From Trichoplusia ni (lineage: Eukaryota; Arthropoda; Insecta; Lepidoptera; Noctuidae), in the NCBI RefSeq assembly GCF_003590095.1, contig NC_039498.1:6014001-6078000 (forward strand): a stretch of 64,000 nt of DNA, in the 5' to 3' direction. The notes beneath the pieces were generated by a model that was given only the letters and a program-made list of their open reading frames with translations, had not been told where the DNA came from and did not search any database. Below, one piece after another: positions 1 to 10,929 of this stretch. Position numbers and translations under genes: made by a program. How positions within the stretch are numbered: position 1 is the stretch's first letter; each line of letters opens with the position of its first letter.

Positions 1-158
1 TGTAATGACGTAATTACGAAAACAAAATGGCGACTTACCAACGTATAGCAATGACAGTCATTCTTAAGCACCTGGAGTCTACATAGGTTTTTATAAAATC
101 ATACTTTTGAATCACTTCTACTCCGAGAAAGTTATAAGTATAAAGTAATATAAGTTTA

Positions 159-210
159 GTGCATGTGACTCGAATGTTTGTTGAAGCCATCTGTGACACA
201 AGTATTAAAT
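159..210 (+). mobile_element. SINE family A, 3' tail fragment
   Basis: The stretch GCATGTGACTCGAATGTTTG followed by a 'gacacaag-tattaaat' tail matches the body and tail of the tRNA-derived SINE seen in full at 32263-32480. The tRNA-like head is missing, so this is a 5'-truncated relic. Confidence 0.45.
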
Positions 211-925
211 GCTATTACGAAAGTCGTTTCTTTACTAAAAACATCTTGAAAGATAGCTTATTAGCCTATGTGCTTCATAAGAAGCAACCCATGCATTCAT
301 TCAGAATATTAGAAAAAAGGAGTAACAAGTCTGAAGAATTGAATGCCTCGTGTCAGGCATTCAGATTAAGAACTTTTCTGACGCCGAGATCGAACGAGCA
401 TAGCATATACTTAGCTATCTGCAGCACACCAACTTTTATCAAAATGTTTCTAGCCGTTAGCGCGAAAAGTAATACAAACATAGAGACATACGAACTTACG
501 ACTTTACTACACTTGTGCACTTTAACGAACCTATTTAATATTATAAATGGGCATCCATCCAAAACCGAAACAAATTCAGAATAACTCCTAATTAATCCAA
601 TTCACTGAACGACAATAATTTATTCTCTGGGAGCGACATTACGACACAATACTTCATTATTAGTCGCGTTTTGTGAAACAATAGCCGCTTGTTTGCAATA
701 TTATTTAAGTTTTAATTTGTCTGTTCATATTTTGTTATATTTCGTTGCTTTACAAAGGATTTGCTCGAATTATTTAATTTGGTTTCGTTTTTGCTTAAAT
801 TGCTCGTTTGTTTGAAATTAATGATAAAAGTAAGTTATCAACTAGAAGAGCTTTTTTTGGAGATTTAATTGATAAAAAGTTTCCCAAAACTATTTACTGT
901 TATATACAAATATACAATTGTAAAA
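211..925. other. no feature recognised
   Basis: AT-rich sequence with T-rich runs. An open frame of 141 codons crosses 159-584, but it begins inside the SINE tail and has no recognisable domain, so it is not called as a gene. Confidence 0.5.
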
Positions 926-1125
926 ATTGATCGACCACCTGAAGCTACGCTCGATGCGATCGGACCGTGGATGGGTGACGGTGCTATTTTGGAAGGCACG
1001 TTCAATTGTTGGTCCAGATTCTTTGACAGTCGTAACTGGTAGTCCGAAATTTAACAACCAGCCTGACTAAGGGGTAATGTGTTCCCCAACTGGGTTGAGA
1101 AGGTCAGATAGGCAGTCGTTCCATA
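926..1125 (+). mobile_element. 5S-like SINE family E, diverged copy
   Basis: It contains GTGGATGGGTGACGG, the equivalent of the 5S box C, then GGAAGGCACGTTCAATTG and a body with 'gacagtcgtaactggtagtc' and 'aactgggttgagaaggtcag'. The same order occurs in the fuller copy at 36131-36483. The segment matching box A is badly degraded here. Confidence 0.6.
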
Positions 1126-1867
1126 CTGCGGCGCATAGCGGCCTTTCGCTTGCACAACTACAAACCTCCCTATAAGATGTGGTGGTCCCCCACGAAGGAC
1201 AATATTTACAAACCATTATCAGAACTATTTCCCTTGAGCTTTGCTCAACAGACACATGCTAATCTAATTGCAACTATCAAGACATACGTATAAGACTTAA
1301 TTTCACTTGCAGTTTATTTACGCAAAAGAGTTTTAGATGCATTCGAATTAGAACCTTATGAAATTAAGAATAAAAACCGATATGGTATGGAGGTTATAAA
1401 ATTAATTCATATTTTTAGTTCAAGCAAAATTGAACTTTAAAGTTTATACAAATAGAGTTGGTAATTGTGTGAAGTGGAACAGCGAGTGGATAGAACAATC
1501 ATTTTGTTTGACAATTATGTTAAGAGCCCTTGCGTTTCATGTCGCCTTAGTACTCTAACAGGTGACGCTTTAACTTGGCTTTTATTTAACGAAGGATTTT
1601 TATGTTTTTGTCTTTGGTCCTGTGAGTTGTGAGCGCTTTGTTTTTTTAAATGTTTAGTTCAAAGAAAAAAATATTCCCGCAATTTTTAACCTCGTAGTAT
1701 CTAAGAAAAACGAGGTTTGATTTACATGTTTGCTTACTACAATCTGTCAAGCTAAATATTTTAAGGGTAAAAGTTTCTGAGAATTACAACGTTTAAAGAG
1801 CTGAACCGAACCGCTGAAGTTTAATTATATTTGCTTTAAAGGTAACGTCTTTATTACATAGGCTACA
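1126..1867. other. no feature recognised
   Basis: AT-rich sequence without coding signal or clear repeat. It may hold old, diverged repeat sequence. Confidence 0.45.
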
Positions 1868-2003
1868 CTAACTACGCACAGACACAAGACAAGCACTCAT
1901 GGGTTACACAATCATTTTTCCTATACGGGGATCGAACCCGCGACACATCGCACATAGTGGGTTTATCGTAGTGACCTTACCTACTCAGCTATCCGTGGAG
2001 TCA
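1868..2003 (-). mobile_element. SINE family A, tRNA-like head
   Basis: On the minus strand it reads CCACGGATAGCTGAGTAGGT (box A-like), then GCGGGTTCGATCCCCGTAT (box B), then a 'gcttgtc' body. This is the head order of the family A SINE. The 3' half is short and diverged. The acceptor ends do not pair, so this is not a functional tRNA gene. Confidence 0.65.
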
Positions 2004-2740
2004 CACTAGACATAACCACACTTTTACGTATCAGTATCCACGCGGGCGAAACCGCGCGCCTAAACTGGTATCTTTCTAATCTTCCAAAGCAAAACGATTG
2101 CCAGGATAGAAGCAAGACGATAATCTACACGTTTTATAGCGGTGTCCCACTTGCTCATTGGCTATAAGTCTTAAGAATCATAGTACAATCATTAATCATA
2201 TTTTTTACGCCTCCACACATTTTTATGTCATCAGCTAGATTTATAACGTCTTTATAAATAACTATCGTCGCTTCATAACGATTGTCGTTATTTCTTTGAT
2301 TGCAATATGTTCTTCTCATCTGCAAGTCATTTATAATATTTTTTTGTACTGTGACTTGAATGCAAATTGTATTGATTGCTTGTGGAACCAGATTCAAATT
2401 GTGCAGTTGTAGCTTAGCCATGAGTTTTATTATTTTTCTAGATCAGACTTTACTGAATACCCAGAAGTAATCTGTATCTCTGTATATACAGATAACTTTC
2501 CTGTCCATTCAAAGGTTGTCTGGAAGATATCGCTTTTAGCGATAAGACCACCATTGTACCCTAACACTGTTTGTATTATCAATCACTGCTGCATATCCAT
2601 GGTGTACAATAAATGATAACCTAATCTAATCTAATTTACACTGGTGCAGATGGCGAAAGTGTAAGTGATGAGAGATTTTAAAAAAAAATCATACATGCAG
2701 CAATTACAAGTTAAATTTCTTGGATTGTCTCACTCAAATG
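2004..2740. other. no feature recognised
   Basis: Only short random open frames and the simple repeat 'taacctaatctaatctaatt' near 2618-2637. Confidence 0.45.
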
Positions 2741-2968
2741 CTCGACACTAATAGATCAGAGGTTAACCTATTCTTCATACCGTCGGTCTTGGGATGGGTG
2801 ACATGGTCAACATGACCACGTGATCAGTCTTTGACAGTCGTTACGATAGCCCACGTAACTTGGTTGAGGAGATCAGATATTCAGTCGCTCCTCGTAACAC
2901 ACTTGTCTTATCGGCATCCGATTAGACTGGAAGCCGACCCCAACATAGTCAGGACAAGCCTAGGATAA
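2741..2968 (+). mobile_element. 5S-like SINE family E, internally deleted copy
   Basis: A degenerate head with TTGGGATGGGTGACATGG is followed by 'tttgacagtcgttacg', 'acttggttgaggagatcag' and the conserved 3' part GACTGGAAGCCGACCCCAAC. It is colinear with 36131-36483 but lacks part of the middle. Confidence 0.65.
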
Positions 2969-3447
2969 TTTTAGTGTTCGGGTGTAGTTGTGTACCTATA
3001 ATTTAAACTTTCAAAGCAACACTACATCGTAAGACATCAAAAACATTCAATATTCAACACCTAGCATATCTCGAGTCATAAAAAATGTTAGCAAACAATC
3101 ATAGCTTGAATAACCCAACTTATCACTCAACTCATTACATATTTACTCCGATCCCGGAGAGACGCAAGGGTACTACGTAAAACACTCAGAGCTACCTTAG
3201 CACGTTGTCAAGTTAAATAAAATATCCTGGCTTTAGAATCAACCGCGGCGCAAAGGTCAGGTTGTATTTTTAGCGAGAAAAGTTTATCTAGACACGCGGT
3301 AGCGTGCCTGAGCCAAGTTCATGTAACCGATGACGAGCAGCTCCGTGTGTATTCAAAATATATTTCATGTTGTTATAAAAATCAGGAATGACGATTGAAC
3401 TTGGCACACATTTAGATCTCACTTCTTTTGTCGTTGAAGTCAACGAC
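2969..3447. other. no feature recognised
   Basis: Mixed-composition sequence between the family E copy and the Harbinger element. No repeat or gene recognised. Confidence 0.45.
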
Positions 3448-3743
3448 TAACGGCCGCTTTCTATATTCGATCTCAATCCCTAATTTATGGATCGAGATTG
3501 ACATTTGAATCCATTTCCAACTTTTAGTGTTTCTATAACCGATCCATGGATCGTTTTCTCGAACTTTTTCTTCAATCTATCTTTGTGAGGGCGGATCGAG
3601 ATTTTAGATAGGTATTTGTATGAAAGTGACAGTTATGCGTTTTCTATAACCGATCTCTGGTTTTGACAAATCGATTTTTGACGTTTTTGATCTATAATCG
3701 CGATCCCCAAATTTTTACGGATTGTACTGAGAAATCTGTTAAA

Positions 3744-3902
3744 ATGGAAATATTTTCAAGTGATAGTGATAGCGATCTTGAAGTATTAGCTCAGCTATTG
3801 GACTGGGATAGTAGTAACAGCGACGAAGAACAAACTCTGTCCTCAAAATTTGTAATTGTGATTGTGATGTATCGAGTGGCTGTTTTTTTTTCTGTACTTT
3901 AA
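3744..3902 (+). pseudogene. acidic open frame inside the Harbinger element
   Basis: A frame of 52 codons starts with an ATG and is rich in Ser, Asp and Glu (start MEIFSSDSDSDLEVLAQLLD). It lies just inside the left end of the Harbinger-type element, where a transposase or Myb-like gene could start. No catalytic or DNA-binding motif is visible and the frame soon ends. It could be a relic of the first exon of an element protein, or chance. The host element identity is better supported than this frame. Confidence 0.3.
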
Positions 3903-4085
3903 TTGTAAACGGGAGTCAAGGATTTAAGCTGAAGACTAGCGCTCAGTAATTCTTTTGGATTGCTAAGCATAAGCTGATGCTTTAACTTTTTTGCTTTCGG
4001 TATTATAGTTTTTGTGTACTAAGTACACTTTTACCAATATCTGTAATACTGAAATCAATAGATAACGATTATAATATTCTCGTTT

Positions 4086-4560
4086 TGATTTATTTATTTA
4101 AAACCATGAAGTATCATTACAGGGTTTACCCTAATGCGACAACTTAGAACTTAAACTAAACAAAAATTTGCAACACATTACATTATTAAAAACACATAAA
4201 CACGTCAGTCTGATTTTGAAGAAATTGGTGGTGTGGAGAGCTCTTGTAAGAGGTGCTTTGGCGAGCAAATTTGTTCTCTCTGTAGGTGCGGGCTTCGCCG
4301 CCGCCACGGTCCGGTACACACGCTCAAGCGCTGCAATACTTCCGGGTGATTCTCCACTCCACGAATCACCTTCACCAAGAAGACGACCAGTGCAAACTCC
4401 CGTCTCATATACAGTTGATCATTGCCAACCATACTCAGAACAAACAGAGTGGGATCCATGAGTAGGTAGAACGGATACACCCCATACAGTTTCTTGGACA
4501 GATGGCGCGTGAACTTATTCTGAACGCGCTCGAATATTGCCGCTGTATTCTATTCTATAA
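4086..4560 (-). pseudogene. non-LTR retrotransposon reverse transcriptase, C-terminal relic
   Basis: On the minus strand, translation gives a FERVQNKFTRHLSKKLYGVY-like segment and then 'LLMDPTLFVLSMVGNDQL' and 'RREFALVVFLVKVIRGVENH'. The neighbouring frame continues with RTNLLAKAPLTRALHTTNFF. This order matches the C-terminal tail of Jockey-like LINE polyproteins known from insects. The shift of frame around 4300 shows at least one frameshift. An 'aaataaataaat' tail (minus strand) at about 4086-4100 looks like the LINE 3' end, so this is a 5'-truncated insertion in antisense orientation within the Harbinger element. The clade is a guess; the LINE origin is firm. Confidence 0.7.
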
Positions 4561-5028
4561 CTGAGACATCGGAAACACAAACAACAAATAAACTTGCGAT
4601 TTTAAAATATATTATGTTAATGTCAAACTGACTGAAAACTTTTCGATTGACTGACGTTCCGTTACTGATCAATAAACGTTTATTGTCGTTTATGCTTTTT
4701 CTAATCTTGAGGTAGAATTACAGAATTTTACCGCTACGACTTCCCAATCATTTATTTTTGTATTTTGTGCACTTTCTAGTGATTATACATAAAATAGATA
4801 AGCTTTAAGAAAAAAGTCACCATTTTACACATTAATAATCGCTGAAGTACTTTTTCTGCACATGCGTAAAACAAAACGTTTAGCAGGGCGATCTATCCGT
4901 TTTTTTTCGATGGATTTCGAGATGAGATCGATTAATGAAATGCAGATTCAAGCTCAATCGAGGGATTGAGTTAAATCTGGATTGATCGGAATCTTAGATT
5001 CGGGATCGATTATAGAAAGCGGCCGTAA

Positions 5029-5594
5029 GGCATATAATATATGTAGTATTGAACTTGGCTCTCATTTCTCATACGCAATAAAATTAGAAAAATACTAATT
5101 AATCATCAAGAATGGTTCACGGACTTGCAACCTGGAGATACCATGAAATATTTTTAGGGAAGCCGGTTTCCCATGATTTCTTTATTCATGATTGTGATGA
5201 TTCAATAAAACTATCTAAATAGACCATGACAGTCAGTATGCGGAAGGCAGAGGACCGGCTGATGTAGCGACACTAGAAAGAGACTATGGTGATGATAATA
5301 AAAGTAACGAACATTATTAAAGTACATTAGCTGACTAAAAACAATCATTACGTATTCAGTAAACGGACACTGTTGTAAATTGAAGGAAAGAGGCCCGGGA
5401 ATAAATTGTGAGGCCACATTTTCAAGTTGATTAGCTGAAGCAGAATTTGGGGGCAATGAACACGATTATATAAGTAAGACTTTTAAATTAATTTGGAACC
5501 AAAAATGTTGTTTTTAAGGTTGCTAAGATTAAAAACGCGCTTAATTTAGTAAAATTAACAGAATAACATTAAAAATATGTACCTAGGTACCTTG
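5029..5594. other. no feature recognised
   Basis: No coding signal or recognised repeat. Confidence 0.4.
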
Positions 5595-5640
5595 GTAACC
5601 TAGGTCACTAGACATCGTAATGTCTAGTGACCTAGGTTAC
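5595..5640. repeat. perfect 21-bp inverted repeat with 4-base loop
   Basis: Arms 5595-5615 and 5620-5640 are exact reverse complements (left arm starts GTAACCTAGGTCACTAGACA), separated by CGTA. Nothing outside the arms pairs. It could be a fold-back element or a recently templated palindrome. No TIR/TSD structure is seen. Confidence 0.85.
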
Positions 5641-6571
5641 ATGAACTTGTCCGTCTTTTGGCTGCACATTCTGTCCAATGCTATCTGCCCTAGATTAGGA
5701 AGCCTGATTACCAGCCGAAAAACTTAAATATCAATCCCTCTTATCTGAAATTGCAAACGCAGTAACCTGTCCTGGATCGATACCTGAACATTCGGGAAGA
5801 GGTTTTTACAAAGCAAACATTTTAGCTTTATGATATTTACAAGAGCAATCCTAAATGTGACTTTAATAGTCATAATTTACTTATTTATTACAAAAAACCA
5901 ACAGTGGCTACTGCCCACCACCGACGACAAGCAAGCGTGAATACAAATTTACATAATAAAGTTAGCACAATACAAATTATATTAAAGTTCAAAAGACCGT
6001 TTTAAACTTAACAACATTTTTACGGCACATAAAGATACCAAAATCACAAAATTTTAAAATTTCGAGGGTAGTCCCAATTTTTTATGTTTCCTCAACAAAG
6101 TTCAAAAAAGATTTTTCGTCAAATGGCGAACCCGAACTATTAGTATCAGAATAACTGTCCCATAATGTATTTTAATTTTTTGGGATGGCAATAATATTTT
6201 TATGGAGTCATTGAATTTTGACAGCGAGAAAATTGTTAATCAATTTATGATGTTACTGTGGGTAGTACGATTTTTTGAGGCTTAAAGACGTCTGGCCGTG
6301 ATTACTGTTAATATAAAATGACAACTTTTGGAAAATTTTGGCTTAACAACACATAGCACAACACATTAAACAATTTGTCAGAACTACAATAATTTATCCA
6401 TTTTTAACTCAGTTTAAAGTTGCCGGGATAGTTGAGTGTTTATAACTTGATGCCCGAGCAGGACTATCATTTTCGTATGCTTGTCCAGAGTCTGGGAGTC
6501 TTTGTACATGTTACTGAATGTTTGTAAAACTAATTTTTATATACTCATTTTACGAGAACTTTATACTCATA
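5641..6571. other. no feature recognised
   Basis: AT-rich sequence without gene or recognised repeat. Confidence 0.4.
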
Positions 6572-6670
6572 CTAGCCGTGGCGGGCAGCTTCGCCCACCA
6601 ATATTTCGGTTATATCTGCAAAAACGTTTCCCGTCTTTAAAGAAGCCGGATAGCTTATGTGTATTAATGC
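6572..6670 (-). mobile_element. Helitron-like 3' end, second hairpin type
   Basis: In reverse complement the sequence ends GGGCGAAGCTGCCCGCCACG then GCTAG|T. The GGGC-GAAGCT-GCCC part can form a compact hairpin just before a CTAG|T terminus, as Helitrons require. The hairpin differs in sequence from that of the Lep1-like elements. The 5' limit could not be found, so the right boundary is approximate. Confidence 0.5.
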
Positions 6671-8257
6671 GTAAGTAGTCGGGTACCTGCATCACCAATT
6701 CAAATAATTTCGCATTTATAATATTAATTTGAATACTTTACTGACACGCTAAGCCTTGATCACATTTAATTAAACTGCAAGTTTATGTTGGCTATAAAGA
6801 GTCACAGAAATGACATAATTATGAATTCAGGACAGTTTCTCATTTCATCTCAAGTGGTGTTCCCGTTGCTCTATTGATGTCAATTCTGCATGGATGTGAC
6901 AATTATAGTGTGAGAGCGGTCTAATAGTACAGTTGTGATAGTAAACGGGCAACTTGCGGGCGACTGTTTAGTTAGTGAATGGTTGCGCAACGAACAGGCA
7001 ACCTACTGCCACGTCTAAAAGCAGTATTATTGCAGATGTGGAAGAGGAGTGCCGCATTTATTGTGACGTCACGCTTCAAAAAACCATAATATTGTTACTT
7101 CAAGACATGGTGGAAGACCCTCAGATACGTTATAGTGAAGGTATTTCGGTCTAACCTCTATTAAGGCTTATTTTCATTTTTATTCATATATTCGACTGAA
7201 ATTTATCTTGAAGAGAGAGTGCATCTGCCTTTCGCTCAATCCAAAATAGAAGACATTTGATAATTTTGCATCCGAAAAAAACGGAGACATCATTTATCTG
7301 ACCTTACGCCATGTATTTTCGGGTTTTATCGGGACCAGTCGCTTTATGTAATGTCGGAACCACCGGGGTCTTTACACCTTCAACCTTCAACCTTCAATAA
7401 CAAAAACCTACTAAGAAAGTACTAATGCTCGATGCACTCAACAATACTTTTTAGAACCACTGGAGCAGTTTCCACATCTTCCACAACTTCCAAAAAATAA
7501 AAACCGGCCCAAAATTTCAAGCCCAATCTAATTTTCATATACCATCAAACGGGGAAGCCGTCATTTTTCTCGCAACTAACTTGTGACCCGGCTGTGTAGT
7601 CATTCATTATTGAAGTTCATTTCGAGTCTGGATTAGATACAGACTGTACAGTCGCGACGGATGTGGCACGGAATATTCTAATGTCTGTGATGAGTTTAGG
7701 TTGAATGATAAAAAGTGTTTATTCTGAACAAAACAGTTTTCAAAATATACATACAATATCTTATGCTAAAAATAAATATAATGGGGGGTTACATGCACTT
7801 AAAATAATACACTAAAAAATTTAATGTAGATGATGTAGATTTTAAAACCATGTAATGGTGTTCTTTATCATGTCATAATATTGTATTGTAACGCAATATA
7901 CATGTAATGAAATGAAATTACACTAAATTGAATTTGTTCTGTTTGTAAGGGAGTAAAAGACGCATGAGGTAAACGAGAGGTAAACGTGATTAAATGGCGG
8001 ATGATGCTATTCAGATATTGTATTTTCAGTTGACATAAAAGTGTGATTTTCATTTGTATTTGTTTTAATATTGTAAAATTGAGAAACAATTTGTGTTCAA
8101 ATCCTCAATAACATATCTTATAACATAATTATGCGTTAAAATTTAAGCGCAATCGGAATCTAAAAATTAGATCAAATTCCACAAGCAAAATTTGATTTTA
8201 GACAGACAGGCAGACAACAGAACAGGTGAAACTAAATGAAAGCTTTTAAAGACTCTT
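6671..8257. other. no feature recognised
   Basis: Contains a triple direct repeat of 'ccttcaa' near 7378-7398 and AT-rich sequence. No gene or classified repeat. Confidence 0.4.
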
Positions 8258-8480
8258 GGACGACCTCCGTGGTCGAGTGGCGTACGCACCGATTTCAAGG
8301 TGTCGCTAGCTCTGAGGTCCCGGGTTCGATCCCCGGTCGGGTCAATGTAAAAATTAACATTTCTACATTGTCTCGGGTCTGGGTGTTTGTGGTACCTTCG
8401 TTGTATCTGAATTCCATAACCCAAGTGCTTCAGCAACTTACTTTGGGTTCAGAACAATGTATGTGATGTTGTCCGCATTT
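8258..8480 (+). mobile_element. SINE family C, full-length copy
   Basis: A tRNA-like head (GACCTCCGTGGTCGAGTGGC as box A region, GGTTCGATCCCCGG as box B) is followed by a body containing 'tctgggtgtttgtggtacc' and a 'atttatttattatttattt' tail. A second copy lies at 59570-59788 on the other strand with near-identical sequence over roughly 200 bases. The head resembles a tRNA, but the acceptor stem is only partly paired and it runs straight into SINE body. It would be transcribed by RNA polymerase III and moved by LINE enzymes. Confidence 0.88.
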
Positions 8481-8880
8481 ATTTATTATTTATTTTATTT
8501 ATAAAGAAAGGTTGTTCTTTTCCACGATATTGGCCAACTACCATACGACCGTATAAAATCTTTAATGAATTTAATCTAACCATATTTACTGAACTATAAA
8601 ATTAGCCACTTAGTTTTGTAATTAACTTCATTGTATCGCATCTAACGAAGCGCATCGCTTTGTTGAGCACAAAACAATAAGAACTAATTTGTATAATATA
8701 AACTGTTTTTACACATCAGTGCATAGCTACGTTTAAAACAAAATCATCCACTTTTTTCTAAGTCATTACTCAGCACAGCTGTGAAAAAGCCAGAACTAAA
8801 TCCTTCTTGGTAGCCCACAGCTGTGAAAAGGCCAGAAATCGTTCTAAGTTCATCTTAAATAAGTAAGTTATCATAATAAT
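8481..8880. other. short direct repeat only
   Basis: The segment 'cacagctgtgaaaa-gccagaa' occurs twice (about 8775 and 8817), 42 bases apart. Otherwise nothing recognised. Confidence 0.45.
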
Positions 8881-8990
8881 CCTGTTAATATTATAAAATC
8901 GTTCGATATGATATTTCACGCAAAAACTACTAAACTGCTTTTCATGAAATATAAAACCGAAATTTTAGCGAAGAGTTAACATATACTGCA
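8881..8990 (+). mobile_element. Helitron-like family K, 5' fragment
   Basis: 'Taatattataaaatcg' followed by CACGCAAAAACTACTAAACT matches the 5' half of the short elements at 16423 and 52539. The 3' half with its terminal CTAG is absent. Confidence 0.5.
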
Positions 8991-9184
8991 GTTTTTCGAC
9001 TTAAAAAAAAACACTATCATAACCAACATTCACTTTAGCTGCGTCACGTAAAAAGTTTCTATACATTACGAATAGCAGAATTCCTTTGCCTGTTAAAAGA
9101 GTACCTGCAACAAAAAAAAAAGTCATGAGCTTCATAGAGTTAAATTATATCCGTCTATGGTGCGAAATTGGCAGCGCGCCAGTC

Positions 9185-9216
9185 AGTCGCGGCGCTGCCC
9201 TCGCGTCGGGCGGACG
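9185..9216 (+). promoter_or_regulatory. candidate Inr+DPE core promoter
   Basis: An arthropod initiator TCAGT has its A at 9185, and GGACG falls exactly at +28 to +32, the position and consensus (RGWYV) required of a downstream promoter element. The patch 9170-9260 is GC- and CpG-rich in otherwise AT-rich DNA. A possible splice donor GTAAGC starts at 9229. No TATA box is at the right distance. No downstream coding exon is recognised, so the transcript is unknown. Confidence 0.4.
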
Positions 9217-9435
9217 TCTCTGCATTATGTAAGCTGAATGGAGCGGCGCCGACGATAATGTACCGACCGCTTTATTTGCACACCAAATGGGTTTTAATCT
9301 AGCCTTTGAATTTTGTACTAGGTTGATGGAGGTTGGTTTTAAAAGGTAATTTCATTGTGACGATTAAGGGATTTGGAAAAAGGATACTTGTCACTGTCAC
9401 TATTTCTTAATCCCAGTTCATGTATCAGACTTTAA

Positions 9436-9560
9436 ACTAAAATTATAAATGCGAAAGTATGTGTGCGTGTTCGTACATGTGTGTTTGTTTGTTACCCCTT
9501 CTCGCCCAAACGGGCGGAACGATTTCGATGAAATTTAGTATGAAAAAAGCTGTACACACA
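9436..9560 (+). mobile_element. Helitron-like family, 5' fragment
   Basis: 'Aaaattataaatgcgaaagt' followed by a T/G-rich 'gtgtgtttgtttgttacc' and 'gatttcgatgaaatt' resembles the 5' part of the elements that start TAATATTATAAATGCGAAAG (compare 51386-51606, reverse strand). No 3' terminus was found. Confidence 0.45.
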
Positions 9561-9636
9561 CTGTACGAAAACAGGCGACTTTTATCCAAATTCGTTACAT
9601 ATTTTCATTCACGCAATAAAAATATCTCAGTCTCAA

Positions 9637-9972
9637 GAAAAAACCGGTCAAGTGCGAGTCACACACAGATCTAAGGGTTACTTATAATTAGGCTAAAGAT
9701 AAAACCAAATGGATTAGATGACGAATAATTTAGTTAGTCTCAAATCCATTTGTGAACCACCAACAAATGCATGACCGTCACAAGCGTCGCTTAACCTCTC
9801 TTAACATCTTTATAATTAGCATCTATTGTACTAGAAACATAAGCGCATCATCAGTAAAAATTTTAACTATAGCTATAACTGTTCACGAGATGCCACCTGA
9901 TATCAGACGGAAAGACAGCAGGCATCAGTAACTCGGAAGTCTGTTACTACATTTTAAGGAACCCTAAAAAGA
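9637..9972 (+). repeat. repeat family J ('caagtgcgagtc'), near full length
   Basis: It starts AAAACCGGTCAAGTGCGAGT and ends with the 'acgagatgccacctgatatcagacgg ... ggaaccctaaaaag' block. The same order is seen at 31677-31940 (+), 48545-48860 (-) and 50640-50895 (-). The family is common in Lepidoptera as I recall it, but I cannot assign it to a class from this sequence. Confidence 0.6.
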
Positions 9973-10095
9973 AACTCCTTACTACAAACTCTACCATTCA
10001 ACTTTATGGGGTTATTGCCTTAATATCGACCTACGAGACAAACGCTTGGCAAGAACTTCAATCTGTACAAAGATATCTTTCTTTGAAAAAGCTTT

Positions 10096-10148
10096 AGAGA
10101 AAGCGGGACAGCGCTCTACGTCATCTACAGTGCTATCTCGCTTCCACA
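10096..10148. repeat. interrupted palindrome family F, copy 1
   Basis: The left half AAAGCGGGACAGCGCTCTAC is an imperfect reverse complement of the right half 'tacagtgctatctcgcttcc' (15 of 20 positions, several of the rest G:T). Similar units lie at 21817, 26765, 33195, 35107, 46041 and 56628. Confidence 0.6.
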
Positions 10149-10314
10149 TTGACATAGTTGTGTTTTGGAAGGTCGTAGTAGGGGGGTTTTTGCTTGAGCA
10201 GCTGCAATGGTTCATTATATGCAAATGTTGCGAATTAAGATATCCAAGCAGATGTTTGTCTAGCTTTTGTGCTTAAGAATGTATCGCAGTTTGCCGTTTT
10301 AGAGTAAAATATAC

Positions 10315-10561
10315 TCGTATACTAATACATAAAGCTGGAGAGTTTGTTTGTTTGAACGCGCTAATGTCAAGAACTACTGGTTCAAATTGAAAAATTCTTT
10401 GCGTTGAATAGGCCATTCATCGAGGAAGGTTTTAGGATATGTACCATCACGCCACTACTAATAGGATCGAAGATACAATGGAAAATGTGGAGAAAACAGG
10501 GAAGATTATTCATCGCGAATAATCTTCCCCATTCGCGAACGAAGTCGCGGGCAACAGCTAA
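10315..10561 (+). mobile_element. short non-autonomous Helitron (Lep1-like) 1
   Basis: The 5' part has 'ataaagctggagagtttgtt' and 'gaacgcgctaat'; the 3' part ends GAAGTCGCGGGCAACAGCTA then A|T. The 3' CTAA|T fits the CTRR|T rule. An inner stem with 13-bp arms lies at 10499-10529. No protein is encoded, so movement would need a RepHel in trans. Confidence 0.82.
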
Positions 10562-10646
10562 TGTTTATTATATCTGGTATAAGTTGGTTTAACTTTCGTT
10601 TTCGTGCTTAGGAAATAGTGATTTCCTGGCGTTGACTGTTTATTAC

Positions 10647-10743
10647 GACTGCACGGATAAACGAGTGGTTATCGTCACCACGTCAAACCCACTGAAAGCG
10701 ACGTGTCGCGAGTTCGGTCCCCGAAGAGGACTAGCACTTGTCG
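10647..10743 (+). mobile_element. SINE family A, head only
   Basis: GACTGCACGGATAAACGAGT (box A region), 'tcgcgagttcggtccccga' (box B region) and 'ggactagcacttgtcg' follow the order of family A. The body is missing after 'cttgtcg'. Confidence 0.65.
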
Positions 10744-10929
10744 TATAACTAAAAATACTTATAGTAACGATAGGTATAACCATTTTGATAGACTGCCTTT
10801 TTTTGCTGTCAATCTATACGGACCCCTAAGTGTCGCGAGTTCAACTAGCATTTGACCTTATTAGTTTTAATTTCATGTATGTATACGAAAAAATACATTC
10901 AGTCATAGAATACTGGTGGTATGTATCTG

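Larger units (their letters stand above)
3451..5025. mobile_element. PIF/Harbinger-type DNA transposon, degraded, TSD TAA
   Basis: The two ends are inverted repeats. The left end starts CGGCCGCTTTCTATATTCGA and the right end, read in reverse complement, starts CGGCCGCTTTCTATAATCGA. Both are flanked by TAA (3448-3450 and 5026-5028). A 3-bp TWA duplication is the hallmark of PIF/Harbinger elements. Sub-terminal copies of 'tttctataaccgatc' recur at about 3530 and 3640. Only a short N-terminal open frame (3744-3902) remains, and an antisense LINE fragment sits inside. The element cannot move by itself. The superfamily call rests on ends and TSD, because no DDE nuclease is visible. Confidence 0.72.

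Noticed and set aside
159..584. A 141-codon open frame on the plus strand
   Set aside because: It begins inside a SINE tail, has no domain or compositional coding signal, and such a length is expected by chance in 64 kb of six frames.
8258..8345. A possible functional tRNA gene
   Set aside because: Boxes A and B are good, but the acceptor stem pairs only partly, the text runs into SINE body, and the same unit is repeated at 59570-59788.
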